DNA of 64,000 nt, taken from assembly GCA_910575495.1 (NCBI GenBank), contig CAJTFS010000001.1, positions 481,983 to 545,982 on the forward strand, given 5' to 3'. Shown here piece by piece: positions 7,840-16,145 of this stretch. The position numbers and the translations under genes are program-made. The notes beneath the pieces are model-generated. The model was not told where the DNA came from, ran no database searches, and saw only the letters and a program-made list of their open reading frames with translations. This stretch comes from Bacteroidales bacterium (GTDB taxonomy: Bacteria > Bacteroidota > Bacteroidia > Bacteroidales > Rikenellaceae). Numbering within the stretch: position 1 is the first letter of the stretch; the number at the start of each line of letters is the position of its first letter.

Positions 7840-8121
7840 ATGCCCACTTCTGCTGAGGCCCGCCGGGTCTTTTCGCCGCGCCGCGAGCGGCTCCGCAAGC
7901 GCAACCGGGTCGTGGCTGCGCGCTACTATTATTGGACCGAGCTGCACCGCCGTCGCGAGGACGACGTGCGCCGGCTGCTGTGCGACAACGAATTCTTCGT
8001 CGAGGAGCGCACCGTGGCCAATGCCCTTGCCGATCAGAACGCCTACCTCGGCGAGCTGATCCGCAGCCGCGCCTCCCGCGGTGAGTTGCGGCGCCTCTAT
8101 CCCGGTTTCGACTGGCGGTGA
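7840..8121 (+). CDS. Small basic protein, possibly a phage-type HTH protein
   Basis: A 93-residue arginine-rich protein with helical segments. The pattern around RYYYWTELHRRREDDVRRLL followed by NEFFVEERTV resembles small HTH-like proteins that I associate with Mu-like prophages of Bacteroidota, where a helix pair of this kind precedes 'eFFlsERTV'. This is recall, not a database match. The start at 7840 (MPTSAEARRVFSP) is preferred over 7804. It is the first of three plus-strand genes lying between housekeeping units. Confidence 0.5.
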   Translation: MPTSAEARRVFSPRRERLRKRNRVVAARYYYWTELHRRREDDVRRLLCDNEFFVEERTVANALADQNAYLGELIRSRASRGELRRLYPGFDWR

Positions 8122-8259
8122 TCCCGCACGTTCTTGCTTTTTCACTCCTGCCGCCTGCTCTCCGCTTTTTGCCGGACCGGACAGCTTGTCCGTCGCTGCC
8201 GGCCGTGGGCGGGTATGTCATCATCCCGGCAGGATTCACCATCCTAAACTTTTTAAGCC

Positions 8260-8580
8260 ATGACCGAATTATCCTTGTTGGGCGAATTGTGCACGTTCGC
8301 CCTGCCGAGCGGTTTTCTGGGCGCGACCGTCAGTTGGACGGTCGGCCGCCGCAAGCGCAAGAACGATTTCCTCGCCGAGATGCAGCGTTCGATCGACCTG
8401 CTGAGCGAGAAGTACAACCAGGTGTTGCAGGAGAACGTCTCGCTGCGGCAGGAGAAGGCCGACTGGCAGGTGTCGCAGCGGCTGTTGAACGCCAAGGTCG
8501 ACCGGCTGACGCGCGAGGTGGAAAAATTGCGTAAAAACCTTAATATTGAACCGAATGGCATGCGTTCTTTGTTCCAGTAG
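8260..8580 (+). CDS. Small protein with one membrane helix and a coiled coil
   Basis: A 106-residue protein: an N-terminal hydrophobic segment (about 5-28, LLGELCTFALPSGFLGATVSW), a basic stop-transfer GRRKRKN, then a long heptad-like helix (40-95). This architecture is common for the gene next to the lipoprotein in lysis-like or accessory modules of Bacteroidota prophages. No specific function can be assigned. Its last 26 bp overlap the start of the following gene in another frame, indicating translational coupling. Confidence 0.65.
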   Translation: MTELSLLGELCTFALPSGFLGATVSWTVGRRKRKNDFLAEMQRSIDLLSEKYNQVLQENVSLRQEKADWQVSQRLLNAKVDRLTREVEKLRKNLNIEPNGMRSLFQ

Positions 8581-9139
8581 CTCGTGGCTTCTTGCTGTGT
8601 TGGCCGTTACGGCCGTTTCATGCGCTGCGTCGCGGAGCAGTTCGCAGTCGTCGGCCGAACGGAGCGCCGTGTCGCGGCGGATCGAATTCGGACAGGCGGC
8701 CGAGGAGCATGGCCGGACGGTGTATGAGGAGACGCTCCGCGAGGAGGTCGTGACGACTTGTGCGTATGTGCCTGCCGAGTCGGTGGCCGCGGAGGTGCCG
8801 TTGACGGCGCTCGATTCGCTGCCCGAAGGGGCGCGTTTCGTTGTGCGGGAGGGCCGTCTGGAGCTGTCGGCCGAGCGGCAGGGCGACAAACTGCTGCTCG
8901 GGGCCCGCAGCGACAGCCTGGCCCGTCGGACGGAGCATCGTTCGCGGACCGTGGCGGTCCGGCATTGCGATACGGTCCGGAGGTGCACCGCGCAGCATGG
9001 GGTCGTGGCGGCCGACACGCTCCGGAGCTCCTCGGCCGTTGCCGAAGCCGAGCGATCGCGGCCCCGGGGCGGCGGCTGGTGGCGGTTCGCCGCAGGGTTC
9101 GGGCTCTGCGTCGTGCTGCTGGCGCTGCTGCGCAGATAG
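8555..9139 (+). CDS. Putative lipoprotein with C-terminal membrane anchor, phage-module type
   Basis: A 194-residue protein with an N-terminal signal ending near AVTAVSC (possible lipobox), a middle section (LDSLPEGARFVVREGRLEL, then QGDKLLLGARSDSLARR) and a C-terminal hydrophobic helix (WWRFAAGFGLCVVLLALLRR). The middle resembles 'LPEGA...GDT...CDSLQR' lipoproteins that I associate with Bacteroidota prophages and conjugative elements. The ATG at 8555 is chosen; a TTG three codons upstream is in frame. The gene overlaps the preceding one by 26 bp and is followed by a strong terminator. Function unknown; a role in envelope disruption or phage lysis is only a guess. Confidence 0.6.
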   Translation: MACVLCSSSSWLLAVLAVTAVSCAASRSSSQSSAERSAVSRRIEFGQAAEEHGRTVYEETLREEVVTTCAYVPAESVAAEVPLTALDSLPEGARFVVREGRLELSAERQGDKLLLGARSDSLARRTEHRSRTVAVRHCDTVRRCTAQHGVVAADTLRSSSAVAEAERSRPRGGGWWRFAAGFGLCVVLLALLRR

Positions 9140-9145
9140 AACGGA

Positions 9146-9173
9146 CAAAGCCGCTGCTGATGCAGCGGCTTTG
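9146..9173. terminator. Terminator between the cassette and rnpB
   Basis: A perfect 12-bp stem (9146-9157 with 9162-9173) with a 4-nt loop. It lies 6 bp after the cassette's last stop and just beyond the 3' end of minus-strand rnpB, so it can stop both units. Confidence 0.8.
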
Positions 9174-9181
9174 TTGTGCTT

Positions 9182-9541
9182 GCAGGCCCTGTAAGCCGGG
9201 TTCTGTGCCCGGGCCGGAACCCGGGTCTTCGTCATTTATCTACGACGGCGGTCACCCGCCGCCTCCAGCAACCTACCCCCCGACATCGGGCGAGCAACCC
9301 TTGATTGTCGGTATACGCGGTCTTGCAACCCGCGGGACGTACGGCCGGGCGGCATCGCTGCCCCCGCGGTGGGCTCTTACCCCGCCTTTTCACCCTTACC
9401 TGCCGGCCGGAGCCGGCGGGCGGTCGTTCTCTGTTACGCTCCCATGCCCTCACGGACATCAAGTCGTTAGCTTGCGCGGCGCTCTGTGTTGCCCGGACTT
9501 TCCTCCCCCGGTTTCCCGGCGGCGACGAAGCGGACCTGCGG
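9182..9541 (-). ncRNA. rnpB: RNase P RNA, bacterial type A
   Basis: The catalytic RNA of ribonuclease P, which matures tRNA 5' ends. The minus strand contains the near-universal P4 sequence GAGGAAAGTCCGGGCAAC (complement of 9488-9505) near the 5' end and ACAGAACCCGGCTTA near the 3' end. The P1 helix is visible: GCAGGTCC (complement of 9532-9539) pairs with GGGCCTGC (complement of 9182-9189) through one G-U pair. Length of about 360 nt is normal. A TACTTTTG promoter box lies immediately upstream. Ends are defined from the P1 helix and may be off by a few bases. Confidence 0.95.
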
Positions 9542-9543
9542 GG

Positions 9544-9551
9544 CAAAAGTA
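9544..9551 (-). promoter_or_regulatory. rnpB: -7 box for rnpB
   Basis: The minus strand reads TACTTTTG, an exact TAnnTTTG match, placed 2-3 nt before the predicted RNase P RNA P1 helix. The mature 5' end is thus close to the transcription start. Confidence 0.6.
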
Positions 9552-9663
9552 AGCATTAAAAATCAAGAATCGAAATCGGGTGCCGGAATTTTGTCGTGCC
9601 GCCGTTCTCCTTGTCGTCATTCTTTTCGGCGGTCGGGCCGGTTGCGGAATGTCGCCGGGCCGG

Positions 9664-10707
9664 TCAGGATTTGCGGGTTCCCGATTGCGGAGCGAAGATG
9701 TTGAACCGTGCCAGCAGGGGGTTGCGGCGGTCGAGGAGCAGGAGTTCGACCACGAGCAGCAGCAGCGCCGCGGCGAGGAGGTATTGATACTGCTCGTTGT
9801 ACTCCTCGAAGCGGACGGCGGCCAGTTCGCTTTGTTCCAGCCGGTTGATGCTTTCGACGATCTCGTCGAGACCGATCGACTGCTTGGTGGCCCGCACGTA
9901 GGCGCCTTCGGTGATTCCGGCGATCCGCGAGAGCATCTCCTCGTTGAGTTTCGAGACCACCATGTCGCCCTTGTCGTCCTTGATGAAGTCGCCGTCGATG
10001 CGGATGGGGGCTCCCTCGGGCGTGCCGATGCCGATGGTGTAGATGCGGATGCCCTGTGCGGCGGCACGCTCGGCTACGGCGATAGCGTCGTCCTCGTGGT
10101 TCTCACCGTCGGTGATGAGCACGACGACACGGCTGCGGCTGGCTTCGGTTTCGCTCGAAAAGGCCAGCAGCGCTTGTTCCAGCGCCTTGCCGACGGCCGT
10201 ACCCTGCACCGCCACCAGCGAGGGATCGATGCGGCGTGCGAAGGCTTTGGCCATGCGGTAGTCGGAGGTGATGGGCAGCTGCACTTTGGGTTCTCCGGCG
10301 AAGACCACCAGCCCCACGCGGTCCTGCCGCAGGCCGTCGAAGAGTTTGTCGATGGCGTATTTGGTGCGTTCGAGCCGGTTGGGCTCGAAATCCTCGGCCA
10401 GCATGGAGTTGGAGATGTCGACAACGAACATCATCTCGACGCCCTGCGACTTCTCCTCGCGGAGTTTCGAACCGAACTGCGGCCGTGCGGCCGCCAGCGC
10501 CAGCAGCGCGAATGCCGTGCAGAAGAGGATGAATTTCAGCAGAATGCGCCCGGCCGACACCTCGGGCATCAGTTCGCCCAGGGTCCGTACGCATCCGAAG
10601 CGCGCCAGACGCCGCCGCCGGTTGCGCGCGGCGAGCCCGAAGAGCGCGGCGAAGAGCGGAACGGCCGTCAGCAGCCAAAGAAAATGGGGATCGGCGAATC
10701 GGAACAT
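9664..10707 (-). CDS. batB: BatB: VWA-domain membrane protein of the aerotolerance operon
   Basis: A 347-residue membrane protein with two N-terminal helices (about 10-27 and 56-75), a von Willebrand factor A domain with an intact MIDAS motif DISNS (D97, S99, S101), and a C-terminal helix (about 310-327). Bat proteins were linked to aerotolerance in Bacteroides fragilis; their molecular role is still poorly defined. It follows batA by 4 bp and is the last gene of the operon here; no batD or batE follows, as rnpB comes next. Confidence 0.9.
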   Translation of the reverse strand: MFRFADPHFLWLLTAVPLFAALFGLAARNRRRRLARFGCVRTLGELMPEVSAGRILLKFILFCTAFALLALAAARPQFGSKLREEKSQGVEMMFVVDISNSMLAEDFEPNRLERTKYAIDKLFDGLRQDRVGLVVFAGEPKVQLPITSDYRMAKAFARRIDPSLVAVQGTAVGKALEQALLAFSSETEASRSRVVVLITDGENHEDDAIAVAERAAAQGIRIYTIGIGTPEGAPIRIDGDFIKDDKGDMVVSKLNEEMLSRIAGITEGAYVRATKQSIGLDEIVESINRLEQSELAAVRFEEYNEQYQYLLAAALLLLVVELLLLDRRNPLLARFNIFAPQSGTRKS

Positions 10708-10711
10708 GGCT

Positions 10712-11704
<993 letters not shown>

Positions 11705-11722
11705 TTATCAGTTCACAATTCG

Positions 11723-12122
11723 GAATTCACAATTCACAATTCACAATTCGGTTTTTTCCCTCGTTGTTTTGACGATGCTGGTCAGTATTTTGACCAGCTC
11801 CTTGCAATCCGCAAATATGCTTCGGAATTCCTTGTCCGTAATATAATCCGTTCTGTATAAAAGTTCGAGCCAATATTCCGTTTCGTTGATCTTATTCATT
11901 TTGGCGGCGAAATCTTGTCGAGGTTGTCCCCGCAGAGCTTCTCGGATATTGGCGCCGACGCTGGTTCCGCTTTTCAGCATCTGTTTGGAGAGAACATATT
12001 CGTGTTTCTCGCGTGTGAGATGCTGGTAAAGCCGGACTGCGAATGGCGAATGTCAGGCTTTTTTCGGAAACCACGTTGTCGGTTTTCATAATTGTGAATT
12101 CATAATCGTGAATTGTGAATTC
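11723..12122. mobile_element. 400-bp element with 15-bp perfect terminal inverted repeats inside the bat operon
   Basis: GAATTCACAATTCAC at 11723-11737 is repeated exactly in inverted orientation at 12108-12122. Both ends are embedded in extra ATTCACAATT-type copies. The element carries a broken four-helix-bundle gene and no transposase, so any movement would have to be driven in trans. No clear target duplication is visible. It lies between the TPR (BatC-like) gene and batA, in an operon that is otherwise packed without gaps. Confidence 0.75.
11741..12089 (-). pseudogene. Frameshifted four-helix-bundle protein (23S rRNA IVP family)
   Basis: The first 17 codons (MKTDNVVSEKSLTFAIR) are in one frame. 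The rest, beginning VRLYQHLTREKHEYVLSKQ and continuing MLKSGTSVGANIREALRGQ to the stop at 11741, is in another. Together they match the four-helix-bundle family first described from intervening sequences of 23S rRNA (TIGR02436-like). The junction CGC-A-GTCCGG is best explained by a 2-nt deletion from a family-like CGC-ATC-GTC. A second lesion is likely at KMNKINETEYW, where relatives have four or five more residues. The function of stand-alone members is unknown; this copy should be inactive. Confidence 0.85.
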
Positions 12123-12128
12123 AAAAAA

Positions 12129-12929
12129 TCACCAGTTCTTCCTGCCGCGGACCACGCGGCCCTGTTTCTCCTTGAGTTTTTCCTGGGTCCGGTCTTCCTG
12201 GGCCTGGATGGCGTCGAGCATCTGTTCGGCTTCCTGCTCGGAGAGACCGTCGGGGAGCGGTCGTCCGTCGTCGCTCGTTTCGTCTTCCGGGTCGGGAGAG
12301 CTGCCGTCGGACGATTCGTCCTGCGGGGTTTCATCCCGGTCTTCCTCGCCGTTGTCGCCGGGCTGTTGTTCGTCGTTTTCCGGGTCTTGGTTTTCGTCCT
12401 GTTGCTGCTCGTCGTCGTTGTTCTGGTTGTTGTCGTTCTGACCGCCGCCTTCACCGCCGTTCCCCTTGCCGCCGCCGTTGTTGTCGTCATCCTGCTGCTG
12501 TTCAAGGAGTTTCTTGGTGTAGGCGAAGTTGTACTTGGCTTCCATGTCGTCCGGATCGAGCAGCAGCGAGCGGCGGTAGCTTTCGAGCGCCTCCTTGTAT
12601 TTCTTTTGCTGGAACTGGGTGTTGCCCAGGTTGTAGAAGGCTTGGGCCCGGTCGGCGTCGGTGCGCAGCGTGTCGGCCGCGGCGCGGGTTATGGTGCGCT
12701 CGGCCTTTTCGTGCATGCCGGCCTTGCTGAAGGCGTTGCCCAGGTTGTAGAGCGCTTCGTAGCATGCGGGGTCCTTGTCGAGGGCCTGCGTGTAGCGTTC
12801 GGCGGCGCCCAGGTAGTCGCTGCGGTCGTAGAGTTGGTTGCCTTGGCGCACGTCGCGGCGCTCGGGCATCTGCTGCGCCCGGGCGCCCGCGGCGGCGAAA
12901 AGAAGAAGTATGTAAAGCAGTCGCTGCAT
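12129..12929 (-). CDS. batC: BatC-like TPR protein with acidic low-complexity tail
   Basis: A 266-residue exported protein: signal peptide MQRLLYILLLFAAAGARAQ (1-19), three or so tetratricopeptide repeats (about 28-145, with ALYNLGNAFSKAG and AFYNLGNTQFQQKKY), then an extreme Asp/Glu/Gln/Asn-rich region (about 146-230) and a short helical basic end. TPR proteins with such tails occupy the batC position in Bacteroidota operons and probably act as a periplasmic scaffold. It starts 4 bp after the stop of the upstream gene. Assignment rests on position and architecture, as TPR and low-complexity sequence align poorly. Confidence 0.8.
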   Translation of the reverse strand: MQRLLYILLLFAAAGARAQQMPERRDVRQGNQLYDRSDYLGAAERYTQALDKDPACYEALYNLGNAFSKAGMHEKAERTITRAAADTLRTDADRAQAFYNLGNTQFQQKKYKEALESYRRSLLLDPDDMEAKYNFAYTKKLLEQQQDDDNNGGGKGNGGEGGGQNDNNQNNDDEQQQDENQDPENDEQQPGDNGEEDRDETPQDESSDGSSPDPEDETSDDGRPLPDGLSEQEAEQMLDAIQAQEDRTQEKLKEKQGRVVRGRKNW

Positions 12930-12933
12930 CGTG

Positions 12934-13902
12934 TCATCGGTTATCGGGAGTCTCCTCCGCCTGCTCGGTCGCCGGCTTGGTCTCCTCCACAAAATAGTAG
13001 GCTTTCAGGTAGTCGGCTTCGTTCTGCCCGGCGTCGGGCGTCGCCTTGGCGAACTTCACCAGATCGGCGTCGCGCAGGATGGCCGTGAGATCCGCACGCG
13101 CCTTGTCGGGCAGTTCGATGCTGCGCATGGCGGCGATGATCTCGTCGGAGGTCATCTCCATGGCGCCGATCTCCCAGCGGCGCGCAATGTAGGTGCGCAG
13201 GATGTCCGTCAGTCCCGAGTAGTATTGTTTATGGCGGTTGTTCTGCCACAGTTTCCGGTTGTGGAGTTCTTCCAGTGCCCGGATCGCCTCGACGTGGGGC
13301 GGCAGGGCCGGCACCGCGGCGAAGAGTCCTCCGAGCGTCGAGCCGCGGCGGCGCAGCCAGCAGAGCACGCCCGCTGCGAGCAGCGCCAGCCCGATGGCGG
13401 CCAGCAGCCCCCACAGCAGATAGCCGCGGATTTCGCCCAGACGGAACGGCAGCGTGCGCTGCGGCTTGAGGTCGTAGATCGACTGCGACGTGGAGTCGAT
13501 TTGGAAGGTGGCGACATCCAGCGTGAGGTCGTTTTCGGAGCGGAGCGTGTCGACGATGTTCTTGTCGGCATAGAACACTTCGGCCGTGCCGAAATCGTGG
13601 TGTCCCTCCTCGAAAACGGCCATGCGGTAGCGTTTGCGCAGTTTCATGCGGCGCCCCTCGCGCAGGAGCGTGTCGACGGGCGCCTCCTCCACCAGCACCA
13701 GGGCGCCGGGGTTTTCGCCGGGCTGGAAAACCGGGAAGCGCACCACCTGCACCAGATCTTTTTCCACCTCGATGATGTAGTCGAAGCGGTCGCCGATCAT
13801 CACGCTGTCGGGTTCGACACGGGCCGTGACGACCGGCCTCGGGCTCTGAGCCCGGGCGCCGAACGCTGCGAAAAGCAGAACCAGGAGCGGGAGTCGTTTC
13901 AT
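12934..13902 (-). CDS. BatD-like membrane protein of the moxR/bat operon
   Basis: A 322-residue protein with a signal peptide (1-19, ending ARAQ), an extracytoplasmic beta-rich part (20-155), one transmembrane helix (160-183, GYLLWGLLAAIGLALLAAGV) followed by RRR, and a cytoplasmic helical domain (200-300). It overlaps the DUF58 gene by 4 bp (ATGA). Proteins of this plan occur at this position in Bacteroidota bat operons and share the 'oxygen tolerance' (BatD-like) flavour, but it is much shorter than canonical BatD. I infer a structural role with BatA, BatB and MoxR. Confidence 0.75.
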   Translation of the reverse strand: MKRLPLLVLLFAAFGARAQSPRPVVTARVEPDSVMIGDRFDYIIEVEKDLVQVVRFPVFQPGENPGALVLVEEAPVDTLLREGRRMKLRKRYRMAVFEEGHHDFGTAEVFYADKNIVDTLRSENDLTLDVATFQIDSTSQSIYDLKPQRTLPFRLGEIRGYLLWGLLAAIGLALLAAGVLCWLRRRGSTLGGLFAAVPALPPHVEAIRALEELHNRKLWQNNRHKQYYSGLTDILRTYIARRWEIGAMEMTSDEIIAAMRSIELPDKARADLTAILRDADLVKFAKATPDAGQNEADYLKAYYFVEETKPATEQAEETPDNR

Positions 13903-14858
13903 CGTTGTCTGAAAAGTTTGATCAGTTCGGCCACGTAGTCGCCGTCGGTGGCGACGGTCGCCGTGTCGATGCGGTGGTGGCGCAGCAGTTCTTCGATGGC
14001 AGCGCTGCGGGTGCGCCACGCTTCGGCATAGTGGACGCGCACGGCGCGCGAGGAGGTGTCGACCCACACCTTGCAGCCGCTCTCGGCGTCCTGCAGTTCG
14101 ACGATCCCTACGTCGGGCATGACGGCTTCGCGCGGATCGAAGATGCGGATGGCGGCCAGGTCGTGTTTGCTGCCGGCGATCTTCAGGGCGTCTTCCAGCG
14201 CTTCGCGGTCATGCGCCGGGTCGAGGAAGTCGGATAGGATGAAGGTCGTGCAGCGTTTCTTGTTGACGTTGGTCAGCAGCCGCAGCGGCTCGGAGAGCTT
14301 CGTGCCCTGCGACCGGGGCCGGAAGCCCACGAGTTCGCGGATGATCGTGAGGATGTGGCTGCGTCCCTTTTTCGGCGGGATGAACTTCTCCACTCTGTCC
14401 GAGAAGAAGATGCAGCCCACCTTGTCGTTGTTCTTCGAGGCCGAGAAGGCCAGCACCGCGGCGATCTCCGTAATGATGTTCTGCTTGAGGCGGCCCGTCG
14501 ACCCGAAGGCGCGCGAAGCCGAGACGTCGACCAGGAGCATCATGGTCAGCTCGCGCTCCTCCTCGTAGACCTTGATGTGGGGCTTGCGCGAACGGGCCGT
14601 CACGTTCCAGTCGATGTCGCGGATGTCGTCGCCGGCGCGGTATTCTCTCACTTCGGAGAACGACATGCCGCGTCCGCGGAAGGCCGTGTGGTACTTGCCG
14701 GCGAAGATTTCGTCGGAGAGACCGCGGGTCTTGATCTCGATCTTGCGGACGCGCCGGAGCAGATCGTTGGCTTCGGCGCTGCTCTTCTCGTCGCGGCAGG
14801 GACTGGACGGGTCGGATGCGGCGCCCGGCCTCACGAAACGGTTTTCGCTCTCCAGCAT
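13899..14858 (-). CDS. DUF58 domain protein
   Basis: A 319-residue cytoplasmic protein of the DUF58 family, almost always encoded beside a MoxR ATPase. The signature block GRGMSFSEVREYRAGDDIRDIDWNV (about 63-87) is present, followed by a VWA-like domain with DVSAS. It lacks the N-terminal membrane helices found in many other DUF58 proteins. Three base pairs separate it from moxR, and its stop overlaps the next start. It is thought to be a client or partner of MoxR in assembling Bat-type complexes; mechanism unknown. Confidence 0.9.
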   Translation of the reverse strand: MLESENRFVRPGAASDPSSPCRDEKSSAEANDLLRRVRKIEIKTRGLSDEIFAGKYHTAFRGRGMSFSEVREYRAGDDIRDIDWNVTARSRKPHIKVYEEERELTMMLLVDVSASRAFGSTGRLKQNIITEIAAVLAFSASKNNDKVGCIFFSDRVEKFIPPKKGRSHILTIIRELVGFRPRSQGTKLSEPLRLLTNVNKKRCTTFILSDFLDPAHDREALEDALKIAGSKHDLAAIRIFDPREAVMPDVGIVELQDAESGCKVWVDTSSRAVRVHYAEAWRTRSAAIEELLRHHRIDTATVATDGDYVAELIKLFRQR

Positions 14859-14861
14859 CGC

Positions 14862-15860
14862 TTAGGGTACGATTACGTTGTTCAGAATCTCGGTCACGAT
14901 CTCCTCGGAGGTGATGTTCTCGGCTTCGGCTTCGTAGGTCAGACCGATGCGGTGGCGCAGCACGTCGTGGCACACGGCGCGCACGTCCTCGGGGATGACG
15001 TAGCCGCGGCGGCGGATGAAGGCGTAGGCGCGGGCCGCCTTGGCCAGCGAGATCGTGGCGCGGGGCGAGGCGCCGCAGGAGATGAGGTTCTGGAGCCGCC
15101 CCAGCCCGTATTCGCCCGGTTCGCGCGTGGCGAAGATGATGTCGATGATGTATTTCTCGATCTTCTCGTCCATGTAGACGTCTTCGACCACCTTGCGGGC
15201 CTTGACGATGTCTTCGGGCGAGACGACCTTGCGCACTTCCGGCATGCCGGCGCCCGAGAGGTTCATGCGCACGATGTCGCGCTCCTCCTGCTTGTTGGGG
15301 TAGGAGATCTTGGCCTTGAGCATGAAACGGTCGACCTGCGCTTCGGGCAGCGGGTAGGTGCCTTCCTGCTCCAGGGGGTTCTGCGTGGCCAGCACCAGGA
15401 AGGGCCGGGGCAGGGCGTAGGTCTCCTCGCCGATGGTCACCTGCCGCTCCTGCATGGCTTCGAGCAGCGCCGACTGCACCTTGGCCGGCGAGCGGTTGAT
15501 TTCGTCGGCCAGCACGAAGTTGGCGAAGATCGGTCCCTTGCGGACCACGAAATCCTCGTTCTTCTGCGAGTAGATCAGCGTGCCCAGCAGGTCGGCGGGC
15601 AGCAGGTCGGGGGTGAACTGGATGCGCGAGAAAGCGGCGTCGACGGCCTTGGCCAGCGTGGTGATGGCCAGCGTCTTGGCCAGTCCCGGCACGCCCTCCA
15701 GCAGGATGTGGCCGTTGGAGAGCAGGCCGATCAGCAGGGTGTCGACCAGGTGGCCCTGGCCCACGATTACCTTGCCCATTTCGCTGCGCAGCGTGTCGAC
15801 GAAGACCGATTCGCGCTCGATGCGTTCGTTGAGTTCCTTGATGTTGATGACTTCGCTCAT
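14862..15860 (-). CDS. MoxR family AAA+ ATPase
   Basis: A 332-residue AAA+ ATPase, first gene of the bat operon. Walker A is GVPGLAKT (56-63), Walker B FVLADEIN, with the MoxR-typical block ATQNPLEQEGTYPLPEAQ and sensor/lid regions downstream. MoxR proteins are thought to act as chaperones inserting metal or assembling VWA-domain complexes. The frame is open far upstream, but the family start MSEVINIKELNERI coincides with an ATG at 15858-15860, downstream of a TATCTTTG box. Confidence 0.93.
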   Translation of the reverse strand: MSEVINIKELNERIERESVFVDTLRSEMGKVIVGQGHLVDTLLIGLLSNGHILLEGVPGLAKTLAITTLAKAVDAAFSRIQFTPDLLPADLLGTLIYSQKNEDFVVRKGPIFANFVLADEINRSPAKVQSALLEAMQERQVTIGEETYALPRPFLVLATQNPLEQEGTYPLPEAQVDRFMLKAKISYPNKQEERDIVRMNLSGAGMPEVRKVVSPEDIVKARKVVEDVYMDEKIEKYIIDIIFATREPGEYGLGRLQNLISCGASPRATISLAKAARAYAFIRRRGYVIPEDVRAVCHDVLRHRIGLTYEAEAENITSEEIVTEILNNVIVP

Positions 15861-15925
15861 ATTGCGTATGTTTGTACTTGTTCGGTCGAACGGCGCGTCC
15901 GCATGGCGTTTAACGGACGCAGAGA

Positions 15926-15933
15926 CAAAGATA
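15926..15933 (-). promoter_or_regulatory. -7 box for the moxR/bat operon
   Basis: The minus strand reads TATCTTTG, an exact match, 65 nt before the moxR start. The -33 element is not obvious. It is the only strong box before the operon. Confidence 0.55.
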
Positions 15934-16107
15934 TTGCAAAATTCCGAAAATCGGACGCCGTTTTTTCTTCGTGCGGCGTTTTTTCCGCGGCTTCGGCTCG
16001 GCGGCCGCATTCGGCGGACGATTTGCGATGCGTGCGCTGCCGTCGGGCCGGGCCGGCTTCCCGAGGTGCGCCGCCGGAAACGGAGGGGCAAAATCGGACG
16101 GCCGAAA

Positions 16108-16139
16108 TTTGTTTTTGCGAACGAATTTTCGTACCTTCA
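16108..16139 (+). promoter_or_regulatory. Promoter abutting the GH43 start codon
   Basis: TTTG (16108-16111), 20 bp, then TACCTTCA (16132-16139; two mismatches in the last four bases of TAnnTTTG), then 6 nt and ATG. The layout repeats that of the flavin reductase and helicase genes. Confidence 0.5.
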
Positions 16140-16145
16140 GACCTT

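Noticed and set aside
14355..16145. Upstream part of the long plus-strand frame containing GH43
   Set aside because: It is antisense to DUF58 and moxR. GH43 begins at the signal peptide at 16146.
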